Positions 44,866 through 53,799 of a DNA stretch of 64,000 bases are shown here, one piece after another. Every line of letters begins with the position of its first letter. The stretch's first letter is position 1. The stretch spans positions 62,001-126,000 of the forward strand of contig JAUQPB010000001.1 of the NCBI GenBank assembly GCA_030550585.1, given 5' to 3'. This stretch comes from Thermoproteota archaeon. GTDB lineage: Archaea; Thermoproteota; Thermoprotei_A; Sulfolobales; Ignisphaeraceae. The notes under the pieces are model-generated. The model saw only the letters and a list, made by a program, of their open reading frames with translations. It had not been told where the DNA came from and ran no database searches. A program made the position numbers and the translations under genes.

Positions 44866-46122
44866 ATGAACATTGATGCTACTGTATCTATACTGGCCAA
44901 CGTGCTGTACACAGTTATGAGAAAGAGAGTTAGTACTAGAAAGGCATTTGCATACACCTGCAAAAGATTTGGATGTGGCAAGGCTCTGCTAGAAAGAGAG
45001 TTTCTGTATAGGCTAGCCCAAGAGTTTGTCTCTAGCTATTACAAGGTTCTGTACATTGTGGAGAATAGTGGGAATATCAGAAATCCCAGCCACAGAGTGT
45101 TGGCAAGGGTATTTATGTATCTGTGGCTTGTTGAAAGGGGTGAGAAGATAGATTCTAAGCTTAGAAAGTCTGTGAAGAGAGATGTGCCTAGAATAGATGT
45201 TGCAATATCGCCTGACGAGCCTTGGGCTGCACTATCCTATCCAAAGTGGCTTTTCGAAAGACTTGCAAGTGTTATGCCTAGTGAAGAGGTTGTTAAAATG
45301 CTTAGCGCTATGAATAAGAGGGTTCTATGGATAAGGGTAAACACCTTGAATATAGATGTAGACAAGGCTTTGAAGCTTCTCGAGAAGGAGGATGTATACT
45401 ACGAGGTTCACAGAGACATACCATTTCTCCTTAGAGTTGTTAAGAGTAAGAAACCCATTAGAAAGCTAGATCTATTCAAAAACGGCTCCATAATAATCCA
45501 GGACAAGGCCAGCGTCTTGACTGTTCTAGCCCTTGAGCCAGAGCCTGATATGCTGATATACGACTTTGCTGCAGCCCCAGGCATAAAAACATCTCTTATA
45601 ATGCAACTAACAGAGAATAGAGCAAGGGTAGTAGCATTTGATCTGTCTAGAAGAAGACTAGAGTCTATGAAAACACTTTTGGAGAGATATGGCGTGGACA
45701 CATCGAGGGTAGACCTAGTTCTGTCTGACAGCACAAAAATATCACTTAGTAGAGAGGCTGACGCCATCCTAGTCGATGCCACTTGTAGTAGTAGTGGGGC
45801 TATTTCAAAGGATCCAGCAATAAAGATTATTCTAAGAGATCCTAGAATCCCACAAAAAATGAGTGTTATCCAAACCAACATGCTGCTCAACGCTCTAAAA
45901 CATGGGGAGAGAATAGTCTATGCAGTATGCTCTCTACTTCCAGACGAGGGTGAGGAGGTAATTGAAAGGGTTTTGGCCACAAGCCCAAGCCACAGACTTG
46001 CAGATCCTAGGATACCTGCCTCAAGAGGCTATAAAACCTATAAGATATGGGACAAGGTTAGAAGGACAATTCCACATATAGATGAGAGTGAGGGCTTTTT
46101 CATAGCAAGACTTGAGAAATGA
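44866..46122 (+). CDS. RNA cytosine-5 methyltransferase (NOL1/NSUN/RsmB family)
   Basis: A 418-residue SAM-dependent enzyme. The N-terminal 130 residues resemble the NusB-like helical domain of RsmB; then ALSYPKWLFERL, FAAAPGIKTSLIMQL (SAM site), VDATCSSSGAISKDP (motif IV cysteine) and VYAVCSLLPDEGEEVIE (motif VI, catalytic cysteine). Motif IV normally reads DxPCSGxG; here Pro is Thr and the Gly is Ser. The target may be rRNA or tRNA. The two cysteines needed for m5C chemistry are present. Confidence 0.9.
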   Translation: MNIDATVSILANVLYTVMRKRVSTRKAFAYTCKRFGCGKALLEREFLYRLAQEFVSSYYKVLYIVENSGNIRNPSHRVLARVFMYLWLVERGEKIDSKLRKSVKRDVPRIDVAISPDEPWAALSYPKWLFERLASVMPSEEVVKMLSAMNKRVLWIRVNTLNIDVDKALKLLEKEDVYYEVHRDIPFLLRVVKSKKPIRKLDLFKNGSIIIQDKASVLTVLALEPEPDMLIYDFAAAPGIKTSLIMQLTENRARVVAFDLSRRRLESMKTLLERYGVDTSRVDLVLSDSTKISLSREADAILVDATCSSSGAISKDPAIKIILRDPRIPQKMSVIQTNMLLNALKHGERIVYAVCSLLPDEGEEVIERVLATSPSHRLADPRIPASRGYKTYKIWDKVRRTIPHIDESEGFFIARLEK

Positions 46123-46201
46123 TCTCCATAAACATTTATAAAGTTCTTATATATGCGAAAGAGTAATACACCTTTTAAGCAAAAATATAACTGACCCAGT
46201 T

Positions 46202-46585
46202 ATGAATAAGAGACTCATATCCATTAGAAAACATGGGGACTGCTGTGATATAAATCTTATAGAATTTCTCGACAGCAAAAGATGTCATGGTCTAGAGATA
46301 AAGGTCTCTCCTTCTGGCACAGTCGAAATATATGGTTTTGGCAATGGATTTCCAAGCCCCATCAATATGTTTCAGAGCAATGGCAAATGGCATTGGGCCA
46401 CAATCAAATATGAGAATGTTCCAAAGGTTTTGAAGAACAATCTTTCATGTGAAGACGTTGCATATCATCTATATACTGTTGTATCTATGTCGAAAGACCC
46501 TATACTCATATCATTTGCTGAGAAATTTGTTAAGCCGTATTCGATGCATGGAAGGGTTCAGTGTATAGGTATTGAATTCACCTAA
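46202..46585 (+). CDS. Unknown protein, 127 aa
   Basis: A 127-residue soluble protein with an even composition (MNKRLISIRKHGDCCDIN..., GLEIKVSPSGTVEIYGFGNGFPSP in a beta-like stretch, a C-terminal SMHGRVQCIGIEFT). No family recognised. It has two adjacent cysteines near the N-terminus. A TATA-like AAAGTTCTTATATATGCG lies about 55 bases upstream. It overlaps the convergent Fe-S protein gene by 8 bases. Confidence 0.6.
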   Translation: MNKRLISIRKHGDCCDINLIEFLDSKRCHGLEIKVSPSGTVEIYGFGNGFPSPINMFQSNGKWHWATIKYENVPKVLKNNLSCEDVAYHLYTVVSMSKDPILISFAEKFVKPYSMHGRVQCIGIEFT

Positions 46586-47054
46586 ACCTTGTTATTTCTT
46601 TTAATCTGTTGGGCCATGGAGCAAGGGTATACCTTTTTAGCCACTCCTCATCAATGCTAGCATTTTTAAGTGCGCTCGCAACTCTCTCAATAAACTCTTT
46701 GCTTATTAAACCCTTTTCTGCTGCTGGACACTCCAAATCGAGGTAAAGCACCTTCTCACCTGTAGCAAAATCATAGTATAGTATCAGTGGCCATAGCCTG
46801 CAATCAAATGGCCTGCGATTATATATTCTACAGAAGCCACTGCTATCCAAAAACTGGCATGGCTGCCCATTTCTCGAGCCAATAGCTTTTACACTACCAA
46901 TGCTTGTTTTTATTTCAAATGCCACGTCCTTGAACTCCTCTTCTTCCTCCGGCAATAATATAGCATAGAACCTTCTACAGCAATTCACTTTACAATTCTT
47001 GCAAATATCTCCGAAATCCACAAAACCAAGTTTCTTAGTTAAATCGCTCACCAT
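46578..47054 (-). CDS. YkgJ/UPF0153-family cysteine-cluster protein
   Basis: A 158-residue protein with the pattern CKNCKVNCCRRFY near residue 18, GQPCQFLDSSGFCRIYNRRPFDCRLWPL around residue 65-92 and another Cys further on. This is the CxxCxxxCC...C...C..Y..RP..C signature of the YkgJ family, thought to bind zinc or an Fe-S cluster. Biological role unknown. The start ATG is at 47054. It converges with the preceding gene. Confidence 0.87.
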   Translation of the reverse strand: MVSDLTKKLGFVDFGDICKNCKVNCCRRFYAILLPEEEEEFKDVAFEIKTSIGSVKAIGSRNGQPCQFLDSSGFCRIYNRRPFDCRLWPLILYYDFATGEKVLYLDLECPAAEKGLISKEFIERVASALKNASIDEEWLKRYTLAPWPNRLKEITRFR

Positions 47055-47176
47055 TTAATCATCAAAAACTTCTTATAATGGCCAACTATTTTTAAGCTGC
47101 TGTTCAAATGCTTCAATGATTTTCAGGCAAAGCGCATTTGTCTAAAATGTTCAATAGCATTACTATACAATTGTTG

Positions 47177-47198
47177 ATACCACAACTTAATGTGGTAT
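47177..47198. promoter_or_regulatory. Inverted repeat ATACCACA-ACTTAA-TGTGGTAT
   Basis: Perfect 8-base arms around a 6-base centre, followed by AGATATCT. It lies just upstream of a TATA-like GAATTTTA (about 47222) of the CitG-like gene, where an activator or repressor could bind, and 120 bases upstream of the divergent YkgJ start. Confidence 0.5.
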
Positions 47199-47264
47199 TA
47201 GATATCTGATATTAATGAATAGGAATTTTATGTGTGTTCAGCAACTTTTCTTTAGGTGATTAAT

Positions 47265-48233
47265 GTGACAGACAGGTATGGTGATAGAGCTAGGCTTGTG
47301 GCACACCTCATAGCATCTGCCATTATTCTCGAGGTAGCTGCGTATCCAAAGCCTGGGAATGTTCATAGAGCAAGAGATTTCTCTGATACTAGATTTGAAG
47401 ATTTTCTGATAACAGGTGTTGTTGGACATCACTACATTTCAAAGGCTGTTGCTAGGGGATGTAAAATTGCTAGAGATGGCAAGAGAATCAGGGTGTTGGT
47501 CGGAGATCTTATTGAGGGTATTATGAGAGACTATAAGCATGTTTCTGGTGGGGGTAATACATGCCTTGGTTCATCTCTCCTCTTGCTCCCAATGGCTGTT
47601 GCAAGCGGCTATATTCTATGCAGTGGTGAACCGGTGAATATCCAAGGTATTTGTAGCACTTCTGTCAAGATCCTTCAGCAATATTCGACGGTTCTAGACT
47701 CAATACATTTCTACAATGCTATTAGAATTGCGAGGCCGAGTTACATAAGGAAAGAGGATGGCGTTGTAGACCCTCCCAATGTCTGGGACAAAGACTATAA
47801 AGCTAGGCTAAGAAGAGGTGGGTATACACTGTGGCATATACTATTGCATAGCTCTAAATGGGATATGGTATCGCATGAGATTGTAAATGGCTATCCAAGG
47901 TCGCAGACAAACGTGTTTTTCCTGAGAAATAGACTTAACAAACATGGGGATTGGAATAGAGCTGTTGTGGAAACCTATCTCTTTCAACTGTCGAGAGAGC
48001 TAGACAGCTTGGTGGTGAGGAAGCATGGGGTTGCTGTAGCCAGGATGGTTATGGGGAGAGCAGCAAAGCTGCTAGAAACTTGTCAAAAAGACTTTGGAGC
48101 TTGTAGCAGCTCTCTAAATGACTTTGACAAGGAGCTAGGCAACTTGGGTGTAAACCCAGGTTCTACAGCAGACATCATTGTATCAACCATAGCTTTGCAC
48201 GCTGTTGACAAGGGGTCTGAAATAATAAGATGA
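47265..48233 (+). CDS. CitG/MdcB-like triphosphoribosyl-dephospho-CoA synthase family protein
   Basis: About 322 residues from GTG 47265 (MTDRYGDRARLVAHLIAS); the track start GTG 47256 lies inside the ribosome-binding sequence AGGTGAT. Conserved motifs: EVAAYPKPGNVHRARDFSDTRFEDFL near the start and SGGGNTCLGSSLLLLPMAVA near residue 100. Known members make the prosthetic group of citrate lyase or malonate decarboxylase. Neither enzyme is nearby, so the archaeal protein may act on another nucleotide substrate. Family call is firm; substrate is open. Confidence 0.85.
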   Translation: MTDRYGDRARLVAHLIASAIILEVAAYPKPGNVHRARDFSDTRFEDFLITGVVGHHYISKAVARGCKIARDGKRIRVLVGDLIEGIMRDYKHVSGGGNTCLGSSLLLLPMAVASGYILCSGEPVNIQGICSTSVKILQQYSTVLDSIHFYNAIRIARPSYIRKEDGVVDPPNVWDKDYKARLRRGGYTLWHILLHSSKWDMVSHEIVNGYPRSQTNVFFLRNRLNKHGDWNRAVVETYLFQLSRELDSLVVRKHGVAVARMVMGRAAKLLETCQKDFGACSSSLNDFDKELGNLGVNPGSTADIIVSTIALHAVDKGSEIIR

Positions 48234-48325
48234 GACATCCAATCGCAATTTTATGTGTCTAATTGACAAAGTATATAAGGCTGCGACAAAACGATAGTTA
48301 TTAGCGATGCTAATTGGAGATGGAG

Positions 48326-49309
48326 ATGATTAGAACAAGCCATGTTGGCAGCTTTCCCCTCTCATACTCTGAAGACAACATTAGAAGGGTTTTAAGAGAC
48401 TTGAAGAGGATAGGACTTGATGTGCCTACATATCCCCAGCTCAGATCATTCATAGACATCTATCTCAAGCCGCTGGAATCTCTAGGGATTGTATATAGTA
48501 GGAGAGGAATTTATTTCTCCAGCAAGAAAAACTTTGAGAAAGCCCCTCCAGAGGTTGTTATAGAAGACGCTGAAAAAACTATCGAGATAGTTAGAAGCGA
48601 GGGGCTCTCATTTAAGTGGCTGAGAGGGCCTGTCACAGGAGCTTTCACACTATCTTCTAGAATCTACCTGTCTGAGGATGTCTCAAAGGGTTTGCAGTCA
48701 ACGGTTCTCGCAGACAAGGATATAGTCAAAGACTTTTTCACAATATTCGTGGGTAACATGGTCAACAGACTCAGCAGTCTAGGATACAATATAGTCTTCG
48801 TAGACGAGCCGGCGCTCACATTTATAGTTGGCAGGAGGATTCTCTATGGATGGACAGAAGAGGAGATAATAGAAGTTCTCAGCAAAGTCTCTAAAAGTGC
48901 CACAACATCTGAGGTGGGCATACACATATGCGGCCACCTCAACCCCAAGATATTGGAGATTGTGTCAAGAGTTGATAAAATAAAGTATTTAAGCCTCGAG
49001 TTCTTCGCAACACCATCAAATATAGATTTAATAGATAAGAGTCTTCTCGACAAATACGACAAGATAGTCTCCCCGGGGATAGTTGCAGCATCAAAACCAA
49101 GTGTTGAGAGTGTGGACGAGGCGTATACAACACTTTTGAAGGTGTATGAAAGATCTGGAGGCAGGGTAGATCTTGTGTCAGGTGACTGTGGTTTTGGAGG
49201 TCTGAGGGGGAGCCTAGGAGATGAAGAGAAGGAATATGCTATATCTATAGATAAGCTGAAGACAGTTGTAGAAGCTGTTAGAAGACTGGAGTCTAGGACT
49301 AGACTCTAG
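48326..49309 (+). CDS. Core-type methionine synthase (MetE C-terminal-domain family)
   Basis: About 327 residues, equal to the C-terminal half of bacterial MetE. RTSHVGSFPLSY start, VFVDEPALTFIV, VGIHICGHLNPKI (zinc His and Cys) and LVSGDCGFGGLRG (zinc Cys) are present, so the zinc/homocysteine site is complete. The N-terminal domain used for folate binding is absent; archaeal core MetE proteins are believed to take methyl groups from corrinoids or other donors. Start uncertain among TTG 48314, ATG 48320 and ATG 48326; GGAG at 48316-48319 favours the last. TATA-like GTATATAAGG is at 48271. Confidence 0.9.
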   Translation: MIRTSHVGSFPLSYSEDNIRRVLRDLKRIGLDVPTYPQLRSFIDIYLKPLESLGIVYSRRGIYFSSKKNFEKAPPEVVIEDAEKTIEIVRSEGLSFKWLRGPVTGAFTLSSRIYLSEDVSKGLQSTVLADKDIVKDFFTIFVGNMVNRLSSLGYNIVFVDEPALTFIVGRRILYGWTEEEIIEVLSKVSKSATTSEVGIHICGHLNPKILEIVSRVDKIKYLSLEFFATPSNIDLIDKSLLDKYDKIVSPGIVAASKPSVESVDEAYTTLLKVYERSGGRVDLVSGDCGFGGLRGSLGDEEKEYAISIDKLKTVVEAVRRLESRTRL

Positions 49310-49541
49310 TTCCTTAGTATATTGATTGTTCTAACCCCAATTTATCATGCAATTATTCTAAACACCTTCAGCTCAACCACTCGTTTCAACTTGTAGCAAA
49401 AGACTGTGTCGCTTAATGCATAAAGGTCTTAGGTACGAGCATATATGGGCAAAGCAAGTCCAAAGATTTAAAACTGCGTCCATGCAATAGCTTTGCTGGA
49501 GAGGTTTAAATAATTAATAGCTTTTTGATGGTGCTGAGCCC

Positions 49542-50939
49542 ATGTTTATAGAGCGACTTAGAGCGAATGTGACTGTTCTTACAATTATAGCTGCCTTTAT
49601 AGTCTCGTTCTCTTTGTCGATATATATGCATGTGCCCTACCCCCCAGATAGAAAAGCTCCATTCGATGATCTAGGCTTTATATACAGCGATATTGTGTAT
49701 GGTGTCTTTACCCCGAGATTTCTCGACACAGTCTCTTCTACTGGGCTCGTCGATTCCAAGGTTTCTGAGTTTTGGTATAATAGAGATGCTTTGGCAAGGC
49801 TTGTTAACGGCAGTGTCAATATATTCACATGTCCTGTTCCATACAAAGACTACAAGTTTGAGTATCCACCTATGATAGCACTTCTATGGTATTTCTCTAC
49901 ATGCACCTCATTTCTATACACATACAACTTCATCAAAGTTCCTAGAAGCCCTCTGGAATATAGATCCATAGTCTCTGAATATGTTACTCCAATGCACTTC
50001 GCAATACAAGTTTCCTTTACTATCATCTTCGCCTCTATTCTAGTTTTATACATGCTTAAAATAGCCAAGATAATAAACTTTGATTATAGAAGACTCGTCC
50101 TACTGTTTCTACTTCCATCGACCATCATCTACTCCACATACAATTGGGACGTTATAACAGCCACACTTGTCGTAATGTCGTTATATTACCTCATCAACAA
50201 GCGCTATTTTGTTAGCGGATCCCTGCTAGGTCTAGCTGTTTCAGCAAAACTCATACCAGTATTAGCAGGTGTTGCAATTGGTTATGATCTTCTGCAAAAA
50301 GCCTTTGCAAAGAATTCCAACAGCCATGGATACAACGATGTAGCTATGTATCTAATTGGGCTGGGGGCAACAAGTGGCATACCCTATGCAGCTGTGGCAA
50401 CATTGTTTAGCAAAGGTTTTTCAGATTTTGTAAACCATCATTATTCGTGGTATTGTGAAAATTGCATATATCTTCCATTTATCCAGAATATCTATAGTCC
50501 GCTTCACAAAATACTATTCTACGCATTGGCAACATTGTTCATGTTACTCATTATGACTATCAACATTGAATACAATTGGAAGCTGTTTGGCGTGGCCTTC
50601 TCATCCATCGCCGTTGGTACTGTTTTGAACTATGTGTTCTCCCCTCAAATGATGTTGATGCTAACACCATTGGCAATAGCTGTTTTACCCCAAAGAATGC
50701 TTACAATATATGCTATAGCAGACTCCGCTAATGCTCTAATCATACTACTGTTTTTTGAAGACTCGGCTATCCGAGCCTGGTTATCAAACTATATTAGCAT
50801 ATCAACATCTTTCTCGCCTTGGACCATAGACTCGCCGGTTCAGTGGATTGCTTTCATAAGGAATCTGCTACTATTCATCATATTCTTGGATGTGATTGCC
50901 CAGCTCATTCACAAAAACGGGCCGGGAAACACATCATGA
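49542..50939 (+). CDS. Polytopic membrane glycosyltransferase, DUF2029/GT-C-like
   Basis: A 465-residue protein with about 10-12 membrane helices. An N-terminal external loop has YSDI and, further on, YKFEYPPMIALLW, the acidic-plus-YPP pattern of DUF2029/GT87-type polyprenol-phosphate-sugar transferases; NWDVITATLVVMSLYY resembles their second loop. It probably transfers mannose or similar to surface glycans or lipids. ATG at 49542 follows TATA-like AGGTTTAAATAATT (49502). The stop overlaps the next gene start by ATGA. Confidence 0.75.
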   Translation: MFIERLRANVTVLTIIAAFIVSFSLSIYMHVPYPPDRKAPFDDLGFIYSDIVYGVFTPRFLDTVSSTGLVDSKVSEFWYNRDALARLVNGSVNIFTCPVPYKDYKFEYPPMIALLWYFSTCTSFLYTYNFIKVPRSPLEYRSIVSEYVTPMHFAIQVSFTIIFASILVLYMLKIAKIINFDYRRLVLLFLLPSTIIYSTYNWDVITATLVVMSLYYLINKRYFVSGSLLGLAVSAKLIPVLAGVAIGYDLLQKAFAKNSNSHGYNDVAMYLIGLGATSGIPYAAVATLFSKGFSDFVNHHYSWYCENCIYLPFIQNIYSPLHKILFYALATLFMLLIMTINIEYNWKLFGVAFSSIAVGTVLNYVFSPQMMLMLTPLAIAVLPQRMLTIYAIADSANALIILLFFEDSAIRAWLSNYISISTSFSPWTIDSPVQWIAFIRNLLLFIIFLDVIAQLIHKNGPGNTS

Positions 50940-51493
50940 AGAGCTGTTTGCTTGCAATTCCTTTAGCTAGTATAGCAATTCCATTGATATGCATAGCCAT
51001 CTCAATAGCGCTTTCCCCATGGTTCAACATAACAAGCAATGCTCTTAGTGACTTGGGCCACGCAATCAACAGTAAAGTCTCCCCAATATTCAACTTTGGT
51101 CTTAGCCTAGGAGGAACGCTAATCATTGTAACAGCAGTCACAATAATAATCAGAGCTGGCAAACCAATGGCTATCTCCACGTCTGTTACTGGCTATACAT
51201 TAATTCTTGTGGCTGTATTTGATGAGGTTTACAACAGATATGGCAAACTGCATTTCTGGGTTTCTGTAGCATTCTTTCTCTCTTTAGCAACATCGCTAGT
51301 AATATACTCTCTAATTACATCAAATAAAATAAAAAGGATTATGCCATTAGCCCTACTCGCAGTTGGTGTGGCTTTGTGGATACTACACCTATTTTACAAA
51401 ATACCGCCTGGTGCTGCCATACCAGAGTTGATATCAATATTCATCATAATTCCATTCTATATTGATATTGTTATAAAAGCTTTGAAGAAGTAG
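50936..51493 (+). CDS. DUF998-family membrane protein
   Basis: The track ORF (50819) is over-extended; the real start is ATG 50936 within the ATGA overlap with the upstream gene, giving 185 residues. Six membrane helices. WFNITSNALSDLGHAINSKVSPIFNFGLSLGGTLI is the DUF998 signature (FN..SNALSDLG...IFN.GL). The function of DUF998 is unknown. The coupling with a GT-C-like gene suggests a job in lipid or surface-glycan handling. Confidence 0.85.
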   Translation: MKSCLLAIPLASIAIPLICIAISIALSPWFNITSNALSDLGHAINSKVSPIFNFGLSLGGTLIIVTAVTIIIRAGKPMAISTSVTGYTLILVAVFDEVYNRYGKLHFWVSVAFFLSLATSLVIYSLITSNKIKRIMPLALLAVGVALWILHLFYKIPPGAAIPELISIFIIIPFYIDIVIKALKK

Positions 51494-51524
51494 TTAATCG
51501 GAAATTGAATAGCTAAGGTTTTGA

Positions 51525-52457
51525 TTATATTCTAGACTCGTTTACGTTGAGCAGACTTGAGTATCTCTCAACAAACTTCTCTAGTTCTTCTCTTTTCGGC
51601 GAATCATATGACAATATGCGTGTTGCTTTTAACCCAGCTGCAATAGATGCATATACCAGCGCTTCGCTAACTCTTCTTTTCTCTAGGTACACTGTTGCAA
51701 ATACCCCTGTGAAGACGTCTCCACATCCAGATGTGGAATAGGGTTTTAGACCAAGCTTTTTTAGTGGAAGCGCGTTAACCTCTATGACTCTACCCCTCTT
51801 GTAGTCGTATAGCACTGCCCCCTTCTCACCTCTCTTAACAATTATCAGACAATTCGATTTTGAGTCTTCAGCACCACCGCCCTTTCTAGTTCTAATGTAG
51901 TGCAAATACTCGTTTTCATTTGGCATTATAAAACATTCATACTCTACGTTGTTGACTATCTCCAGCGGGTTCCAAATGTTTCCAGGATCCATAAAAACAG
52001 TGTTCCCACGAAATCTTGCAAGCACCTCTACAGCTACATGCCTCGGTATGTTAGCCACCACTACAGCCAATGCTTTTTCAATCTCTTGCGGAATGTGGGA
52101 AATATCCAACTCGTTGTTTGCACCTGGAATAGACACTATTGTAGACTCTCCATAGTCGTCTACTATAACATATGCCCTACCTGTGGCCTTGCCGAGCACA
52201 ACTATATGTTCTGTACCAACACCTTCTGAGCTGAGAAAACCCATAATCAAATCCTTTAGATCGTGCCCAACAGCACCAAAGAGTTTAACATCCCTTGTAC
52301 CTGCTCTAGCCATGGATATTGCTATATTTGCGCCTGTTCCCCCCACACCCTCAGCAATTACCCTACCAACAAATTTCTTACCCCTTTCAAACACACCTCC
52401 AACAGATATTATTGTATCGTAGTTTATTCTACCCGCTACAAAAACTGTCAATAACAT
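51525..52457 (-). CDS. PfkB-family carbohydrate/nucleoside kinase
   Basis: About 310 residues. FVAGRINYDTIISV start, GGTGANIAISMARAG substrate motif and YSTSGCGDVFTGVFATVYLEK at the active site. The anion-hole motif reads GCGD instead of GAGD and the preceding acidic residue is replaced by Ser-Thr-Ser, but the catalytic Asp is present. The start ATG 52457 shares its A with the PEBP stop (TGATG) and has GAGG before it. Substrate unknown; it is not fused to a DNA-binding domain, unlike the PfkB protein at 7063. Confidence 0.9.
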   Translation of the reverse strand: MLLTVFVAGRINYDTIISVGGVFERGKKFVGRVIAEGVGGTGANIAISMARAGTRDVKLFGAVGHDLKDLIMGFLSSEGVGTEHIVVLGKATGRAYVIVDDYGESTIVSIPGANNELDISHIPQEIEKALAVVVANIPRHVAVEVLARFRGNTVFMDPGNIWNPLEIVNNVEYECFIMPNENEYLHYIRTRKGGGAEDSKSNCLIIVKRGEKGAVLYDYKRGRVIEVNALPLKKLGLKPYSTSGCGDVFTGVFATVYLEKRRVSEALVYASIAAGLKATRILSYDSPKREELEKFVERYSSLLNVNESRI

Positions 52458-53056
52458 CACCTCGAGTAAAACCCTACTATATACCCATATGCAATCACAT
52501 GCCCATTCACTCTACTCAGCACATCCTCTGGCATTAGACCACTACCCCAGTCAGAATCTATGTCGAGGGCCATAGCCAAGAATATGTATCTATGCGGCTT
52601 ATCTCCTCTAGGGGGGCACATCCCCCCATAGCCCACATGTCCAAAGCTATTCAAACCCTGTCTTAGACTACCGCTCTTAGACTCTCCCTCGCTAATATCT
52701 ATATTTGCCCCGTTTAATCCATAAACAATCCAGTGATAGAAAACACCGCTAGGAGCGTCAGGGTCATAAACAATTAAAACAATGCTTTTGGCTTCTTGGG
52801 GTATATTGGATATTGTTAACTGTGGCGATATATTCTCTCCATCACATGTGTATTTCTGGGGTATTACCGAGCCATTGCTAAAAGATGTGCTGGTAACCAA
52901 TATAGATTTTCTTGCAGATTTAACCACACTCTCTATGCTTATACCAATTGAGGTGGATTCTGGGGTAATAAGATACTTATATGCTATTATAGTAACAATA
53001 ATTAATGCAATTATAGCTATTGTTATATAAAAAACTGTTTTTCTCAATACAACCAC
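52457..53056 (-). CDS. PEBP (YbhB/YbcL-type) protein with membrane anchor
   Basis: A 199-residue protein. One N-terminal membrane helix (VFYITIAIIALIIVTIIAY) then a PEBP domain: SVIPQKYTCDGENISPQL, VLIVYDPDAPSGVFYHWIVYG, YGGMCPPRGDKPHRYIFLA. The ligand-pocket residues DPDAP and GxxxPRGDxxHRY are intact. The domain would sit outside the cell. PEBPs bind phosphate-type ligands or inhibit kinases and proteases; the role here is unknown. It is coupled to the PfkB kinase by TGATG. Confidence 0.9.
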   Translation of the reverse strand: MVVLRKTVFYITIAIIALIIVTIIAYKYLITPESTSIGISIESVVKSARKSILVTSTSFSNGSVIPQKYTCDGENISPQLTISNIPQEAKSIVLIVYDPDAPSGVFYHWIVYGLNGANIDISEGESKSGSLRQGLNSFGHVGYGGMCPPRGDKPHRYIFLAMALDIDSDWGSGLMPEDVLSRVNGHVIAYGYIVGFYSR

Positions 53057-53123
53057 AAAAATTATGTAGGTATTCGTAGAAATTTAAGTTTAACAACTCT
53101 ATTCTGTTAAAATTTTACTGAAG

Positions 53124-53735
53124 CTACTTAGAAAGGGCTTTTCTAGCCTCTTCAATAATTTTCCTAACCATCTCATTTTCTGTAGTGCTTGGGTAGATAG
53201 CCACTAAACTATTGTTACTTGGCTGCTTTGGCTCCTTGGCTCTTCTCCTTATCAAACCTAGAACAATGTTCAATGAGTATAGAGCTATAGAGACCCATGC
53301 ACCCCACCCTATCGCTTCTATGCCGACACCCCCGAGCACCGCTATGGCTGTTGCTGATGATATAAACCCTAGTGCTATACCAAATCCTATCGATGATGAT
53401 GCTAAAAAGACTCCCCTGCCATCGACTATGTCAGCCAGCCATAGAACGCCTCCAAAGGCTGCAAATATAGAGGTTAGCAATAGCGACTTTGCAAAAACAT
53501 CGCCTGCCAATCCCATTACCTTGTATGCATTGTATAGCGTGTAGCTCTCACCTCCTTGTATAATCCACGGCGCTACAAATACCAAGACAAACACAGCTAA
53601 AGATGCTAATGCTCCAGTTCCTGGAACAGCTGCTTGCCAATACCTCCTATTCTTGGTGTTTATAGCTACTAGCGATATTATTGGTGCCGAGCCTAAAGCT
53701 GCTATGAAATAAACTATTTCTTCTAGTTCTAGCAT
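53124..53735 (-). CDS. Seven-helix-like membrane protein, unknown
   Basis: The track start at 53861 overlaps the divergent gene; the ATG 53735 (MLELEEIVYFIAALG) fits the promoter better, giving 203 residues. About six membrane helices with a short acidic N-terminus and a charged tail (RRRAKEPKQPSNNS...). No family recognised. ATG 53735 is 37 bases from the TATA element at 53771-53780. Confidence 0.65.
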   Translation of the reverse strand: MLELEEIVYFIAALGSAPIISLVAINTKNRRYWQAAVPGTGALASLAVFVLVFVAPWIIQGGESYTLYNAYKVMGLAGDVFAKSLLLTSIFAAFGGVLWLADIVDGRGVFLASSSIGFGIALGFISSATAIAVLGGVGIEAIGWGAWVSIALYSLNIVLGLIRRRAKEPKQPSNNSLVAIYPSTTENEMVRKIIEEARKALSK

Positions 53736-53770
53736 ATCATACTGCACCACAGCATTATTTACAGCGATTA

Positions 53771-53780
53771 GATATATAAG
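53771..53780. promoter_or_regulatory. Nearly symmetric TATA box shared by divergent genes
   Basis: GATATATAAG reads as a TATA box on both strands (CTTATATATC). It is about 20-25 bases before ATG 53800 on the plus strand, ideal for a leaderless mRNA, and about 36 bases before ATG 53735 on the minus strand. Confidence 0.5.
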
Positions 53781-53799
53781 ATTGTGACCGCATAAAATA

